64,000 bases of DNA, taken from positions 215,000,645 through 215,064,644 of the forward strand of contig JAUMIR010000005.1 in the NCBI GenBank assembly GCA_030847615.1. Direction: 5' to 3'. A program made the translations under genes and the position numbers. The DNA comes from Gambelia wislizenii (Eukaryota; Chordata; Lepidosauria; Squamata; Crotaphytidae). Of the stretch, positions 11,306-22,717 are shown piece after piece. Every line of letters begins with the position of its first letter. The stretch's first letter is position 1. Under the pieces are notes generated by a model that was given only the letters and a program-made list of their open reading frames with translations, searched no databases and was not told where the DNA came from.

Positions 11306-11884
11306 TCAGATGCATTAAAAGTAGCATTACACGAACACCAGGAGATCGCAAAGAGGCTCACTTTTCAGACTTCATCCCCCCCCCCTCGTTATACACCCGT
11401 TCTGCTGGCACTGCTTTTTATTGATGGAATAAGCCATCAATAGATCCCCCATTCTATTTCTGTCATGGATGTTCCTGCGAGATAAAAGGTGCCCCATTAT
11501 GTTGGCGAGATCCTAGCATCAATGGGTGGTCTCTGACAGAATAGTTCCAGGTGAGATCGGGACATCCAGGTAAGTGACACACTTTTTATGACCCTCCCCT
11601 GGTTAAAGTGTGTTTTTGTGCTTGCTGTCATTTTTTTCATATTCTTTTTATTTTTATTTTTCAATTTCCTATGCTCATGTCTTCTCATGAGAATTCGTGG
11701 GATTTTGATCCAGGAAGTGAACAGAGCTCCATTAGAGCTCCATTCACTCCTGGGCTGCTGGCACGACGGGAGAGGACGTATGTGCACTGAGGAGGGTAAT
11801 TGTGGCGTGACAGGGGCGGGAGTGGAAATTCTGGGACAGGAACACTTTTTTCTTTCCTGGCTGAAAATCTCCATTGGCCACAAG
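11306..11884. other. insertion of unknown type within a CR1 copy
   Basis: This stretch separates two parts of one CR1 element. It contains a short perfect hairpin (ATTGATGG, 6-nt loop, CCATCAAT, about 11431-11452) preceded by GCACTGCTTTTT, which resembles the centre of the palindrome at 55.6 kb. A CTCACTTTTCAGAC word near 11358 faintly resembles the end of the palindromic family. No matching opposite arm was found, so the element is not assigned. Open frames here show no known domain. Confidence 0.4.
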
Positions 11885-12090
11885 CCTCCAAAGCAGTTTA
11901 TTCCACTGTCAAGCCACTCTTACAATAAAGTTCTTCCTAATGTTTGGGTAAAATCTCTTTCCTTATCATTTGAATCCATTGGGTTATGATTGTAAAGACT
12001 GATTGGATCCTCCAGTTGCTGCTCTGTTGTATCCAGCAGACCAAAAGTCATTCTTAACTTCCATAGCCATCTCTGCTCACTTTTTCAGCG
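11885..12090 (-). mobile_element. CR1 LINE, continuation after insertion
   Basis: The words TTATTCCACTGTCAAGCC, CTTACAATAAAGTTCTTCCT and TTTGAATCCATTGGGTTATG are the antisense CR1 segment that precedes the 3' tail in the 61.5-kb copy (CCACTGCCAAACAGCTCTTA). Diverged and non-coding. Confidence 0.65.
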
Positions 12091-13455
12091 ATCCTGAGCT
12101 TGGATAAGTTACTTTTTTATATATAATAACTCTCAGAATCTCTCAGCCAGCTCAGCCATTGGTTTGGCTGCCTGGGAAATTTGGAGAGTTATTCCCAAAA
12201 TTTAATTTCATAAACTCTTCCCTTCTTTCTAAGCCAAGAGTGTTTTCAAGTGGCAACAATAATGTGCTGAGGAGGTCACATCTCGACATGAATGTTCTTT
12301 CAACACTTCTAGCCCTGCATTGTATACTGACTCAAGTTGGACGTGGTGGTGGGAACAGAAGAAGGCTTTTTTGACACAGTTCTTTCTACATGGAAGACCA
12401 TGTATCCACATTTTGTGTCTATGAAGAAGCAAGGGTAGATTTGTCAGCACCCAAAACAACTATTGCATACCAGATTTTTCATGCCCTGAAGACCTTGTCT
12501 AAACAAGATACGCCTTGTTCTCTAGCTATGACAAGACAAATAGCATATTCCTCCCTCCTAACAGGTGTGCTGTTCTTTGGTTTATGTCAAAATGCACTGA
12601 CAGTACTGCAATGGAGGGCATTTGTCTTTATCTTTGCAGTACCTGACAAGAAGCATGATTACAGCTGTAAGGGTACCAAAATAAAAATAATAATAAAAAT
12701 CCTGTCCAAGAGCCTTGTTATTTATCACTTGCTGAAATGGCGACCAGCTTCTACCAGAAAGGATATTATTTGTCAAATTGCCAGAAAAAAAAATAATTAT
12801 TTCTCTTCCCTAGACAATAAGCATATCCCACAGCGTCTCTGTGCTGATCTGTGAGCTAGTTTACTAGTTTGTCCACAGACATGAGTAACTCAGTGTCCAT
12901 GTGAAAGATATTATCAGTGTATAGAAATCATTAGAAGAAAATGAAGACACAGGCTCACAGAGGACACTTATTTTGGATCTCTTACTGAGATCATTTGCAG
13001 TCTGCAAACAAAACCAAGAAAAGGAGAAATGTCATACCCCCTCCCAACTGTCCTGATTTGGCACAAGCAGTCCTGATTAATTGTCTGTCATCCTACTTTT
13101 TCAGCTACTTTTAAAATATCCTCATTATGTCTTCTCACCCTTCCCCCATTTGTCCTCAAATTACTTCGATTGCTGCAAACTGAGTTCAAAAGGCAAAAAC
13201 AGTTTGAACCCAACTAATTATCCTAGGGGTGGAATCTCATCCTTTGCAGTAGGCTCAGGCAAAAGCAAACTGGTGCAATCACCCCCAAGCTTGTATGTTC
13301 TTTCTCATTAATAATGTTTGCCATTTTGACTACACTCTAATGTTGCTTGGCCACACATGTCTCGGTTTTCCTCTGGAAATTGTTGGAGGGTATGTAATAA
13401 ATACATGGAATTCTCATTCAAATAAGAGAGCTCGAGGATGAGTAAATTCAAATTT
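12091..13455. other. unassigned non-coding DNA
   Basis: No gene or repeat was recognised. The longest frame (12390-12854, 154 codons) has no known motif, no supporting features and an AT-rich tail, and is taken as chance. Confidence 0.45.
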
Positions 13456-13603
13456 AGGACTTTTTCGGACAAAAAAAATAATGCAAGCAGCCTCTCCAGC
13501 TTGCGAGGCTGCTGCGCTGCAAAGCGCCCCTTTCGTATGACGCTCGCCCCTGCCGGTACTGTTGCGGTACCGCAGGGAGAGCTGAGCATCATATTTAGTT
13601 GAT
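13456..13603. mobile_element. palindromic family Y, single arm
   Basis: It starts AGGACTTTTTCGGACAAA, runs through TTGCGAGGCTGCTGCGCTGC, CCCTTTCGTATGACGCTCG and TGCCGGTACTGTTGCGGTAC, and ends in CATATTTAGTTGATAGAC. The order and wording match the arms at 46580-46910 and 50978-51308. Only one arm remains; the partner arm is absent downstream. No coding capacity. Confidence 0.8.
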
Positions 13604-14894
13604 AGACACCAAAATACACAACTGGTTCAGACTGAACTCAGGAAGGGGCATTCCTTCTACCATTCCAAGGTAAGCTGGTGCTTTGCTAGTTCCCATTGCA
13701 AAAATAACAGGATAAATAAACCCACAAAGATATCCCCCAAGCTCAAATCTCCCAATTTCCTTCCCAAGTCTAGTTGGACTAACATAGGTTTATGATCTTA
13801 GTGGAAATTCAGGGCTCTGGTCTATTGTTTAGTTGTCTTCTTCTGCCAAGATTCACATCAAGAGCGATACCACATCAAGGTAAACCCAACAGGTTGCAGC
13901 TAGCTGATTCCTGTAATTTTTCTCTGAAGTCTGCAGCTTCAGCCAATAGCAAGTGGAGAGCAGGATCTCAGGCTCCAAGTTGGTCAAACAAAATAAATTT
14001 CAACAAGGAAGGAGAAATTCTGCCATTTCAAGGGTGAGGGGAGAAAAGCCCAATCATTTCAGCCAATGGGAAAGGCAAAGCATGATCCCAGTTTCTAAGG
14101 TTTTTTTCAGATCATAGCTTGGAAAGAAATTCACTACAGTTACATTTCCAAGCCCAAAATAATGGTTGCCATTATAATTATAATTTTGCAATAATACTTT
14201 ACTTTCCCATTTTTCAAAAGTAACTATGATAGATATTTTTATTGCACTTTTTAAATAAAAAATCTGAATGCCATGAGCCTCTGGCTTGTGCCTCTTGCCC
14301 ACCTCACTGTTCCATGGACACCAACAGCAGAAGATGAAACAACAGAATAAACCTCAATCCAAGCCAGTATTTGAATCATGTGCTATTGCTTCTCTACTAC
14401 AGGATGGCTGGTGGACCCACTGCCAGGGGTCATGAACCCTCCCTTGATTTTACTGTCACTCCTTCCTGATGCTCTGAGTTGAACAAGAGGTTTTCTGGTA
14501 CTTGAAATGGGATTTGGCACTGACAGGGCCTCAGATTAGCTGCAGGAGGCACAGTGGTAAAATCAAGACTGCATTCTCTACCTCCATGGTCCATTTGTCA
14601 CCTCTGCCTCACTATTTAGTGAGGCTCAAAACTGTAAAAGTAAATTTTAGACATTACCAAGCAAAAAAGAAATCATGTTTGCCCTTCATTAAGTTGCACT
14701 ATAATGTAGTGCTACCTTCATTATCGTGGAAAAGAACCTACTACAATTAACTTGTTCACTTTTAACTAGTTACTTTTAGGTTCTGGCTTCAAGTATATTC
14801 TCCTTCAAGTGAGGGATAAAGAGCCATTTCTAATTTCAACCAGCTGGAAGTGTAGATAGTAGTGCTGAGCAATTCTGGCTCAGGCATTTGGCTT
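13604..14894. other. unassigned non-coding DNA
   Basis: No gene or repeat was recognised. The sequence is moderately AT-rich with short chance open frames. Confidence 0.45.
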
Positions 14895-15042
14895 TTCAAC
14901 AAGGTAACCTTTAAAATGTTTTTACCTATTCTTGTTTTATCTATTTTTATCTGCACCTTTTTTAATTCTGTGGTGAGTCACTTTGGGAGCCAGTTCAGGA
15001 AGAAAGGTGGGATATATATCAAATAAATGAATGAATAAATAC
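14895..15042 (+). mobile_element. LINE (L2-type) 3' end with AATA tail
   Basis: The block GTGAGTCACTTTGGGAGCC, then GAAAGGTGGGATATATATC and an AAATGAATGAATAAATA tail is the standard 3' untranslated end of L2-like LINEs. Only the end is present. Confidence 0.6.
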
Positions 15043-16393
15043 ATTGCTTGCCTCTGCCATAAATGAGTGTGCAGGGAACTTAGGGAAAGCCTTGCAGATT
15101 TCAGTGCCACAAGTACTGAGAGTTTTCAGAGCTCATAGAACCTTAGTATTCAGCTCTGATTCTGTTATTGTCAAATTTGGCAGCAGCAGTAAGAATAATA
15201 ATTTGGGGAGAGGTTGAAATGTTATTATTGTACTTAACTATATTGTTATTTTGAAATGGTTGTTAATCACATCATGCCTGATCATTACTAAACTCCATTA
15301 AGGATACGAAAAGCAATTTATTAGGCATTCCCCAATGTCTTTCTTAAACTTTGCAGCCGTGTTTTGTTAAAATGTTGCATAAAATTAATGTAAAACTATA
15401 TCATAAATATTTAAGCACTTCAGTGCTACTGCTGTACTCAGCCCTGTCTTTTGCTATAAACAGTTTGGCAAATGTACTTTGTGGAGAAGATATAATTCAG
15501 ATCTCACTGGAGGAAAAAGACCAGCAAATTGGTCCCCAAATAATTTAGCAAGACATCCACCAATAATCTATGGCATCATTTTGCAAAATGGCTTCTTGTG
15601 TATGACTTTCTGGGCATCATCAAAGCCATACTGATTAGTATGATATTATTTCAGAGAAGATTTTTTGTTGTAAAAGGAACAAAGTTATTCCATAGCAGTC
15701 GATTTCCACGATAAACTAGAGATATCCTCAAGTCAAGCAGTTGTCTCATTTGTTCAGAGAATGAACGTGGATTTTTCTCATCTACAAGCTTAATTCTGTA
15801 TAAACTATGGACATGTACTTATTCTTGTTCTGCCCTGTTTTCCATTCTGTCAGTGAATGCATGGTATGCCCTTTATTTAACCAGCTGAAGATAAAAACCT
15901 CCCTAGAACCCATTCTGGCACTTTTTGCCCTTATTATCAAAGTACTGTATACCATACCTCTTGAGCTTTTCAATTATCAAATGGTTGGATTGCTGTTTTC
16001 TGGGTTCAGACTGTGGTTACTTTAGTTGAAATGGCACATTAGCCCAGCAAATGCATGCTTCCTAACCCTGTCTTCCAGTTAATGCAAATACAGGAGCAAG
16101 AGTGAGTCTTTATACAGGAGAGTCAAAGGCACAAATGGATACCTTACCTTTCCCTTCCTGAGCCTACCAATTCTCTCCCATTCTAGGCATACATTACAAG
16201 GGAAATGGGAGTTTAGCACTCTATATTTCTTTTGTAGTATGTGTTTGTGATACTTGAGTAGCTGACAAAGAAACAAGAAGACTGATTTTTCTGGAGAGAG
16301 GTTAAAGACATGGAGCAGAAAAATGGATTCTTATCAGTGGGAAGGGTTCTACTATGTAGTACATGGTCCATCCAAAAAGGGGCTATGCTACCT
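15043..16393. other. unassigned non-coding DNA
   Basis: No gene or repeat was recognised. The stretch is AT-rich and without long open frames. Confidence 0.45.
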
Positions 16394-16526
16394 CAGTGAT
16401 AGGTGATCCCTGGCCCTTGAGATATTGGACTACAGATCCCAGCATGCCTCTCCTTTGGCTATGTAGGCAAGGATGATGGTAGTTGTGTCCAGCACCATTT
16501 GGAGGGCCATAGGCTGTCCACTACTG
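16394..16526. mobile_element. short hAT-like MITE
   Basis: A 133-bp element with inverted ends: CAGTGATAGGTGATCCCTGG at the left, and GGGCCATAGGCTGTCCACTACTG (16504-16526) at the right. The motif GGACTACAGATCCCAGCATG is shared with related copies at 28.6 and 48.3 kb. The 8-bp flanks (TGCTACCT and GGCAACTT) match at only five positions. CAG ends suggest hAT. No coding capacity. Confidence 0.65.
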
Positions 16527-16633
16527 GGCAACTTAACACTTCAGTCAGTTGTACTCATATGTTTAACAGGAATTTTTATGTGTTTTCCTCTACAAGCTAC
16601 CAAGTCTCCCAGAAACACTGGGTTGTTATCCTC

Positions 16634-16662
<29 letters not shown>
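16634..16662. repeat. CA microsatellite
   Basis: An uninterrupted CA dinucleotide run of about 14 units. Confidence 0.95.
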
Positions 16663-16665
<3 letters not shown>

Positions 16666-17639
16666 CCTTGGAATAGTAAAAATCTTAGAACTAGTAAGGA
16701 ATTTCTGCTTGTCTCTCACAAATATGATTAATGACAAGCACTAGAAAGAGCCAGTAAATGCCAGAAGGGTGCCCTTTAATATACTCTCAATGGCAGGCCT
16801 TCAGCTATAGCCGGTAATAAACAAACTTGAGCCATACAAAACAATCGCAGCTTTGTCACCAACTGCTGGCTGCAGTACCCATTCTGGGCAACTGCTCCTG
16901 GCTTTTCTAAAGCAGCTTCTCCTGGCTAATAAAAAGAGATTAGCCTACCAGTAGTAGCCCCAGGATTACTGCCCCAGGTTTTATCATACAGTACAGCTGA
17001 CAATACATTGACTTCACATATGCCAGCACTTGTAAGGGAAGGAGCCTGCTGTGAGAAAACATTACTTGATCAATAAAAATAAATAACTCAGATAAAAACT
17101 GTAACTGCTACCATCTTGATGCACTAAAACGAAAGACACTATAGCGTAGTACCAAAGAAATGCAATAAAGTAGAGCAAACATAGTAATTTCATATCAAAG
17201 TGAAAGGCAGAAAGGAAGACAGAAGCTGAAGGGCTTCTAAAATGAAATGATGAGAGAAAGAATCCATCGAACCAGTCTGGAGCAACATGTGACAAAGACT
17301 GAGTGAGCACCAAATCAGGAAACAGCACTGAAACTGGGGAGACAGAAAACGTACAGCTGCCTACCTATTTTTTCTCAGTCCTTTATTTCGTGTCTCTAGC
17401 CATGTATTAAAACATATGAACAAATATCTTAAGGGGCACCTGACTTCCTGCTGCTCTTTAGCACTCCAGTCAGCTGAGAGAACAGTTAGGATATTTTAAT
17501 TGTGTAGAATATATAGCACATGAGCCGGCATCTTGTTGTGGTTCTTTTTGGATAGGGCATAGGGGGCTATTCTTTAGGCCTTTACACTCCCTACAAAACC
17601 TCCCTCCAGCAACTGTCAAGTGCCATGAATGGCTGCCAC
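16663..17639. other. unassigned non-coding DNA
   Basis: No gene or repeat was recognised. A short inverted repeat GGCTAAT / ATTAGCC lies near 16924-16945. Confidence 0.45.
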
Positions 17640-17646
17640 TGCTGCT

Positions 17647-17857
17647 GCTGCTTACCAGTGGGGAGGGGAGGGGAGAGATGTGGGAAGCAGTTCAGATTAT
17701 GAAGACAGAGCTGGTCTGGGCTCCAAGGGGGAGAAAAATGAGGTTGCACAACATCTGAGAAGGCACCTGTGTTTCTTCTCTTCTCTGAGCTGATTCCAGC
17801 CACTTCTTCATTGGTTGAATTGCCTCCCCACTCCCCTCCCCACTGGTAAGCAACAGC
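17647..17857. repeat. inverted repeat, possible decayed palindromic MITE
   Basis: GCTGCTTACCAGTGGGGAG (from 17647) is matched by CTCCCCACTGGTAAGCAACAGC (17836-17857). Weaker similarity continues inward (GGGAAGCAGTTCAGATTATG against a reverse-complement GGGAGGCAATTCAACCAATG). The outer flanks do not match. The element type is unknown. Confidence 0.6.
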
Positions 17858-17862
17858 TTACT

Positions 17863-18604
17863 GTCCCAAGGCAAGGGAAGGACATGGAACTGCATAAGTT
17901 ACTGTCATAACTTACCTGTGAAATCCAAGGTATCTGGTGCAGAGAAGTCAGACCTTGAAAGGCCTCTGGCTTCAAATGACAGTCCCTTCCTGAATCTAAA
18001 CAGTTAGTGGGAGATGCAGCTCATGGGGAACTTCAGAGATAGGCCTCCACCTCAGCTGGAATTGGTGGACACTCAGGAAGCACTCCCATCCTTTGCAGCA
18101 TATTGACAGGAATAAGAGCAGCATCAGAAGTGACACCCCAGAAAACTTCCAAGGGGAGGCAATCTGCCCCTTTTTTGCCCCCAAAAAGGCAAGTCAGGGG
18201 TTTGGAGAGGTTGGACGCCCTTTAAAATGGCTTTCAGGCCACATGTTGCTTCAAGGCCACACTTTGCCCATCACTGTGGTATATCAGTTGGAAAGACTTG
18301 TGAAATAGCAATTGTCACAAGATTCTGGAGCAAAGAAGGGGAAATTTTCATCTTGCATATTAGGAGGAGCCACAAGACTTATAGTTGGGAGCACTTGTCA
18401 ATATGCACAGCCCCAAACCCAGTATCAGAATTTCTAAGTAAGCACAAACTATGCAAACTGTAATTTAGGCCTCAGATTATAAGTGACCTGTAAATAGAAA
18501 ACTGCATACAAATGTTCCCCAAAATTACTAAATGTCAAGTATTACATAACTGGTTTTAAAAATAAACAGGAGAAACTCTTTTATTTCTAGTTTCACTGTC
18601 CTTT
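17863..18604. other. unassigned non-coding DNA
   Basis: No gene or repeat was recognised between the inverted repeat and the L2 tail. Confidence 0.45.
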
Positions 18605-19615
18605 CTTATTATTATTTCTTGCCCAACTCTCCCTATGCATTGAGGCAGGTAACAACAGATTAAACAACAGCAACAAATAGACACATAACTCAGTTAAAAA
18701 CATGAACAGCAATTTAAAATACTTAATCAGTTAAAAGAGCATAACATCGGTTTTAAAAGCATACATATTAAATTCATAATTTAAAAACTCACTGTTTAAA
18801 AACCATCTGATTAGGCCTGCTAGAAAAGATCAATCTTTAATGCTGTTTTAACTGCAGATAGGGTGTCCAGCTATCGAATTTCTTCCAGCGGGTTATTCAC
18901 AAATGTGGGGGTGCTGATGAAAAAGTCCTCTGGTTAAGTGGCTGACTGAAGTAAATGTCACCCAGAAAATCTGAGTGTATGGGGCAGATTATACAGGAGA
19001 AGGTGATCCCATAGGTAACCGAGACCCAAGCCAGTAGGGCTTCAAAAGTAACAATCAACACTTTGTACCTTACCCAGAAACTGATAGGCAGCCAGTAGCG
19101 TGATTTTAATATAGGTGTAATATGATCACTCCTATAGGCACCAGTCTTTCTGGGGGAGTGTAACCCCATCCAGGAATGTTTGACATACCTCCAACCCCAA
19201 GTTAGGACACTTAAGAGTAAGCACCTCTGTCTTGTCTGGATTCAGTTTCAGTTTGTTTTTCCTCTTCCAGCCCATTACCTTTTCCAGGTGTTCATTCAGA
19301 GGAGACACACTGTCCTTAGCTGATGTTATCTTTGAAGGCATGGAGAAGTATATTTGGGTGTCATCAGCATACTGAGAGCACCCTGCTTCATGTTTCCAGA
19401 TGATCTCTCCCAGCAGTTTCATACAGATGTTAAACAGCATTGGAGATAGCCTGGCACCTTGTGGTATGCCATATAATGGCTGCCTTTTTGAGGAGCAGCT
19501 ATCCCCAAGCACCACCATCTGGAACCTACCCAAGAGATAGGACAGGAACCACTGAAGCATGCCCAAACCCCTCAGGCGTTCCAGAAGGTTGCTATGGCTG
19601 ATGGTATCGAAAGCT
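18605..19615 (-). mobile_element. L2-type LINE remnant with partial RT and 3' region
   Basis: On the minus strand the element carries part of the reverse transcriptase (19132-19566), then a C-terminal piece (about 18897-19130) with RSDHITPILKSRYWLPISF, which matches the L2 motif RSDHITPVL..LHWLPI. The antisense 3' region (18605-18896) includes GCCTGCTAGAAAAGATCAAT, seen in other L2 3' ends. The two coding pieces abut without the roughly 100 residues normally between them, so an internal deletion has occurred. Confidence 0.75.
19132..19566 (-). pseudogene. L2-like reverse transcriptase fragment
   Basis: This open frame encodes about 144 residues of an L2/CR1-group LINE reverse transcriptase, an enzyme that copies element RNA into DNA at the target site. 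Visible blocks are GIPQGARLSPMLFNICMKLL (palm block B) and CSQYADDTQIYF, which holds the catalytic YADD, followed by NKLKLNPDKTEVL. Upstream of 19566 the fingers domain and any endonuclease are missing; on the other side the frame runs into a deletion junction. The start codon is fortuitous, as it lies inside the domain. It is a dead relic. Confidence 0.85.
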
Positions 19616-21145
19616 GCTTAGAAAAAATATGGAAAAAAACAAACAAAAAAACACTGGGGGGGTAAACATTTTTGGGCATTGTAAGCTCCACATTGTTTAT
19701 CACTTTGGCATTATCTTAGTCTCCTCACTTATAGGCTTCTTGCTATGGAGCTTCTTTCAAGACAGTGAAGTGTTCAATACATTAGACCAGCAGTAGCTGG
19801 TGGTTCCAGCGTCAGTACAGTGGTGAATCTGCTCTGGACTTTAAAGAAGCTGTCCAAGGTGCTGAACTCTATCCCACAAATAAGTCTCAGCACTTTGAAC
19901 TGCCCTTTAAAACCTGGAGCAGATTCATTGGCCCAACAGTATCAGAGCCATCAACTGTCACCTTCCAAAAACAATCAGGCAGGAAAAGCTATAAAAGAGT
20001 TTCAGGTTGAGCTTTAGCTATGCAGTAGTGGTCTTCTTGTCTCTGCTAAGTTTCAGTTTGATCTTTGGCTCCTTGTTTGACCTCCCACACTAAGAGACAC
20101 ACAGAAGTCATGGGCAACCTGAATTGTGGCTTCTAGACCCACAGTGACACCTTCCAAAACTGTAGCTGGAAGACCTCAATTTCACTGTAAACGATTGTGG
20201 GGTTGTGATAAAGAACACTTATAGGGATGTACAGAGAACATTTACCTTACCACTAAATAACCACAAATACCAACTAACCTGGAATTATAGAGATATGTGT
20301 TACTTGGTCACAGTATCTTTTGTTCAAGTATCCTTCATTTTGGAAATTAAGTAGCAAGACTAGGCTAATTTTCACATTATTATTTAATTTCAGAAAATAG
20401 AGTCACATAGTAAAAGCAGGAATTACCTTCAAACCTACAAATGTCTGTGATGAAGCTGCCTCTTGCTGAGTTTACTAAATCCAAACCTCAGTCAGCCATC
20501 ATCAAGGCATACATAAATAATTTTTAAAAAATAAAAAAAAATCTGCTAATTTTTTACAGTTGGTGGAACTGCTTTTACTTCTCTGCTTACCTATTTTGTT
20601 TAGGGGTTTATCAGTCTTTCCTGAAAAACCGCTTAATCCTATACAAATGTGTTTATATGCCTATATCTCTCTGTTAACATCCCTCATACAGAAAAATGTT
20701 TTTCTTCAAGCTCACATGGTAATTTCAGCTGTTGATGAATCAAATGTTTGTTCTGCTTATTGAACTTAAGCAATGGATTGGTCACAGCTGGTCTTAAAAG
20801 TTGCTTTTGTTTACAGCTTGACTCTGTTGTGAGCATTCGTAGAAAGTTTCCAAATGGCACATTTGTACCACAGGCAAACAGTTTATATTCTGAGCTGGAA
20901 AAATCCTTTCCCCCTTTGCCTTCCCCATTAATATCAAAAGTTATCATATTCTTCAGAGAATATTTGCATATAACTGATAGGGAAGAATGACAGAAACAAT
21001 CCAAAATCTGGTCTTTTTTTAAAAAAAAAATGTTGACTTCCATTTTATGGTGTAAGTCTATGTTCTGAATCCTATTGTTAGTCCTCCCAACTAGAGAAGA
21101 CCCACTGAATAAATGGGGGTTGAATTCAAAGACATAGCCATTTTA
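19616..21145. other. unassigned non-coding DNA
   Basis: No gene was recognised. At about 21048-21120 the words AAGTCTATGTTCTGAATCC and AGACCCACTGAATAAATGGG resemble a dispersed squamate repeat also hinted at near 38.8-38.92 kb. The rest is AT-rich. Confidence 0.4.
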
Positions 21146-21668
21146 GGTCTTATCTAGACCTGCCAGAATATGTCAGTTTCCCACCACCATCTTCTGGCCC
21201 CAACTCAGGCCCATCCCCATCCCCTTTACCTACACAAAAGGGGATGGAGTCCATACCTGCATGACAGCCCATATCTGCAGCTGCCACCTCTACTAATGTC
21301 TCTCTAAAGCCAGGAAGGAGACCCTCAGGATGTGATCAAGGCTGGTCCCATGCAGGGGGCCTCAATCACATGCTGAGGGCCTCTTTCCTGGCTTCAGATA
21401 GAGACTCCAGCAGTGGCAGTGGCTGCATAAAAGTGCAAGTATGGACTCCTGTGTTCCCATGCAGCCCGATCCATTCCCGCCACAAAAAATATGCCAGGTT
21501 TCCCCAGGTGTTAAAATAAAATGGCTTAATGAGGTTTTGCCCCATCCTACCCCTCCCCATCTTTGCACAGGCACCATCAGGACCACCTGGGGCAAAACAG
21601 GGGGAAAGCCCTCTCTCTTATGGACTGCAGGGCTCCACAATTGGATAAATAGCCCATCTAGACAAGCC
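21146..21668 (+). mobile_element. MITE family X, subfamily B, copy 1
   Basis: The left end GGTCTTATCTAGACCTGCC and right end AATAGCCCATCTAGACAAGCC form inverted repeats close to those of 56330-56863. Inside, TTTTGCCCCATCC, CAGGACCACCTGGGGCAAAAC and TGGACTGCAGGGCTCC have counterparts in that copy. About 520 bp, with no coding capacity. The GGGCTTGTCTA end also occurs in subfamily A, so one transposase may have moved both. Confidence 0.75.
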
Positions 21669-21673
21669 AATAG

Positions 21674-21812
21674 TCTGTATCAGCACGCAAAGGGATCTTG
21701 AAGCACCTTTGAGACAAGCTGAGAGAAAGAAGTTGGTAGCATAGGTGTTCGTAGCATACTTCTTTCTCTCAGTTAGTCTCAAAGGTGCTGCAAGATCCCA
21801 TTGACACACTGG
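21674..21812. mobile_element. inverted pair of a Penelope-like tail
   Basis: GGGATCTTGAAGCACCTTTG followed by AGACAAGCTGAGAGAAAGAA is mirrored by TTCTTTCTCTCAGTTAGTCT and CAAAGGTGCTGCAAGATCCC about 24 nt away. The phrase TTAGTCTCAAAGGTGCTGCA is recalled from the terminal repeats of reptile Penelope-like elements, which often occur as inverted pairs. No coding part remains. The assignment rests on memory of the motif. Confidence 0.5.
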
Positions 21813-22012
21813 TCAACAGTTTATTTAATGCGTCTGTTGTAGTTGGGACTAAGCAATAAGTATAAATTTAAAGTATAGATACTTACAAGGAATATTGAGA
21901 GACCAGCTGTAAATATTAACAGTATGTACAAAACCCAAGATGAGACGCACTTGCTATATTGTCACATTAGCATCCCAAAGACCCATAGAATGCCACATTT
22001 GTCCTCTTTTTA

Positions 22013-22221
22013 GGGGCTTACCACACTCCAAAGAAAAGCAGAAAAACACCAGGAATGTTCCATCTTCCCTGCTGCCTTTCCGCATGACATCGGTGTTCTT
22101 CCGACTTTCTTTCATTCCAGTCCCATGGGGGACCGAGGTAAAACCACATCTTTTTGCTCATGGGTTTTTCTGGTTAGTAAAAAGATGCTTTGCCACTTTT
22201 CATCCAAGTGTGGTAAGCCCC
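22013..22221. mobile_element. palindromic MITE family Z, copy 1
   Basis: A 209-bp element with ends GGGGCTTACCACACTCC and GTGTGGTAAGCCCC, flanked on both sides by TTA (22010-22012 and 22222-22224). A TTA duplication fits PIF/Harbinger-type transposition. A second copy lies at 58872-59166, which still has a nearly full palindrome; here the right arm is shortened. Shared words include CAGGAATGTTCCATCTTCC and AAACCACATCTTTTTGCT. Confidence 0.8.
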
Positions 22222-22288
22222 TTAAAGATGTATTTGGTCTTTTTGTGATTCTCACTGGCCACTTTGTTTGGCTCGGTGTACTCTACAC

Positions 22289-22658
22289 CAGTGGTTCTTA
22301 ACCTTTTCTTTGCCAGGGACCCCTTTTAAATATTTCTTGTTGCCGAGGACCCCCAAGATTTAACTCAACATTTAAAACAACAACAATAAAAACACATTTA
22401 CACCATCCATGCAACCTTCCCTCAGAGGCATTGGAGATGGAAAAGAGACTTTTCTCCTGTTTCTTCCTGCAAGTTTGTGGCTGGAGCAGATTGAATGTTG
22501 CAAACCAAGCCAGCCAACCAGCCTTTGCCTTGGCTCCTGTCACATGGCCACTCCACTGCAGGGAGGAGGTGAGCCAAGCAACTTTCAACCATTTGCAGAC
22601 CTCTGTGAGGACATTGTGGACCCCTGGGGGTCCCCAGACCCCAGGTTAAGAAGCATTC
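22289..22658. mobile_element. hAT-type non-autonomous element
   Basis: A 370-bp element starting CAGTGGTTCTTAACCTTTTC and ending in CCAGGTTAAGAAGCATTC, flanked by CTCTACAC (22281-22288) and CTCTATAC (22659-22666), an 8-bp target duplication with one mismatch. The GGGACCCC / GGGGTCCCC blocks next to the ends are typical of this hAT type. No transposase is encoded. Confidence 0.85.
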
Positions 22659-22717
22659 CTCTATACAGCTATATCTCTGAAAGTCCTAAAATCATGTTTG
22701 AGGTGATCTTTGTCTTG

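Noticed and set aside
11355..11530. Full family Y palindrome in the CR1 insertion
   Set aside because: Only a faint end-like word and a small hairpin were found; no matching second arm.
12390..12854. 154-codon open frame on the plus strand as a gene
   Set aside because: No known motif, AT-rich lysine/isoleucine-rich end, no splice context or supporting feature. Length is compatible with chance in 64 kb.
17647..17857. Family V or Y palindromic MITE
   Set aside because: The outer flanks are not inverted and the arm wording matches neither family, so it is listed only as an inverted repeat.
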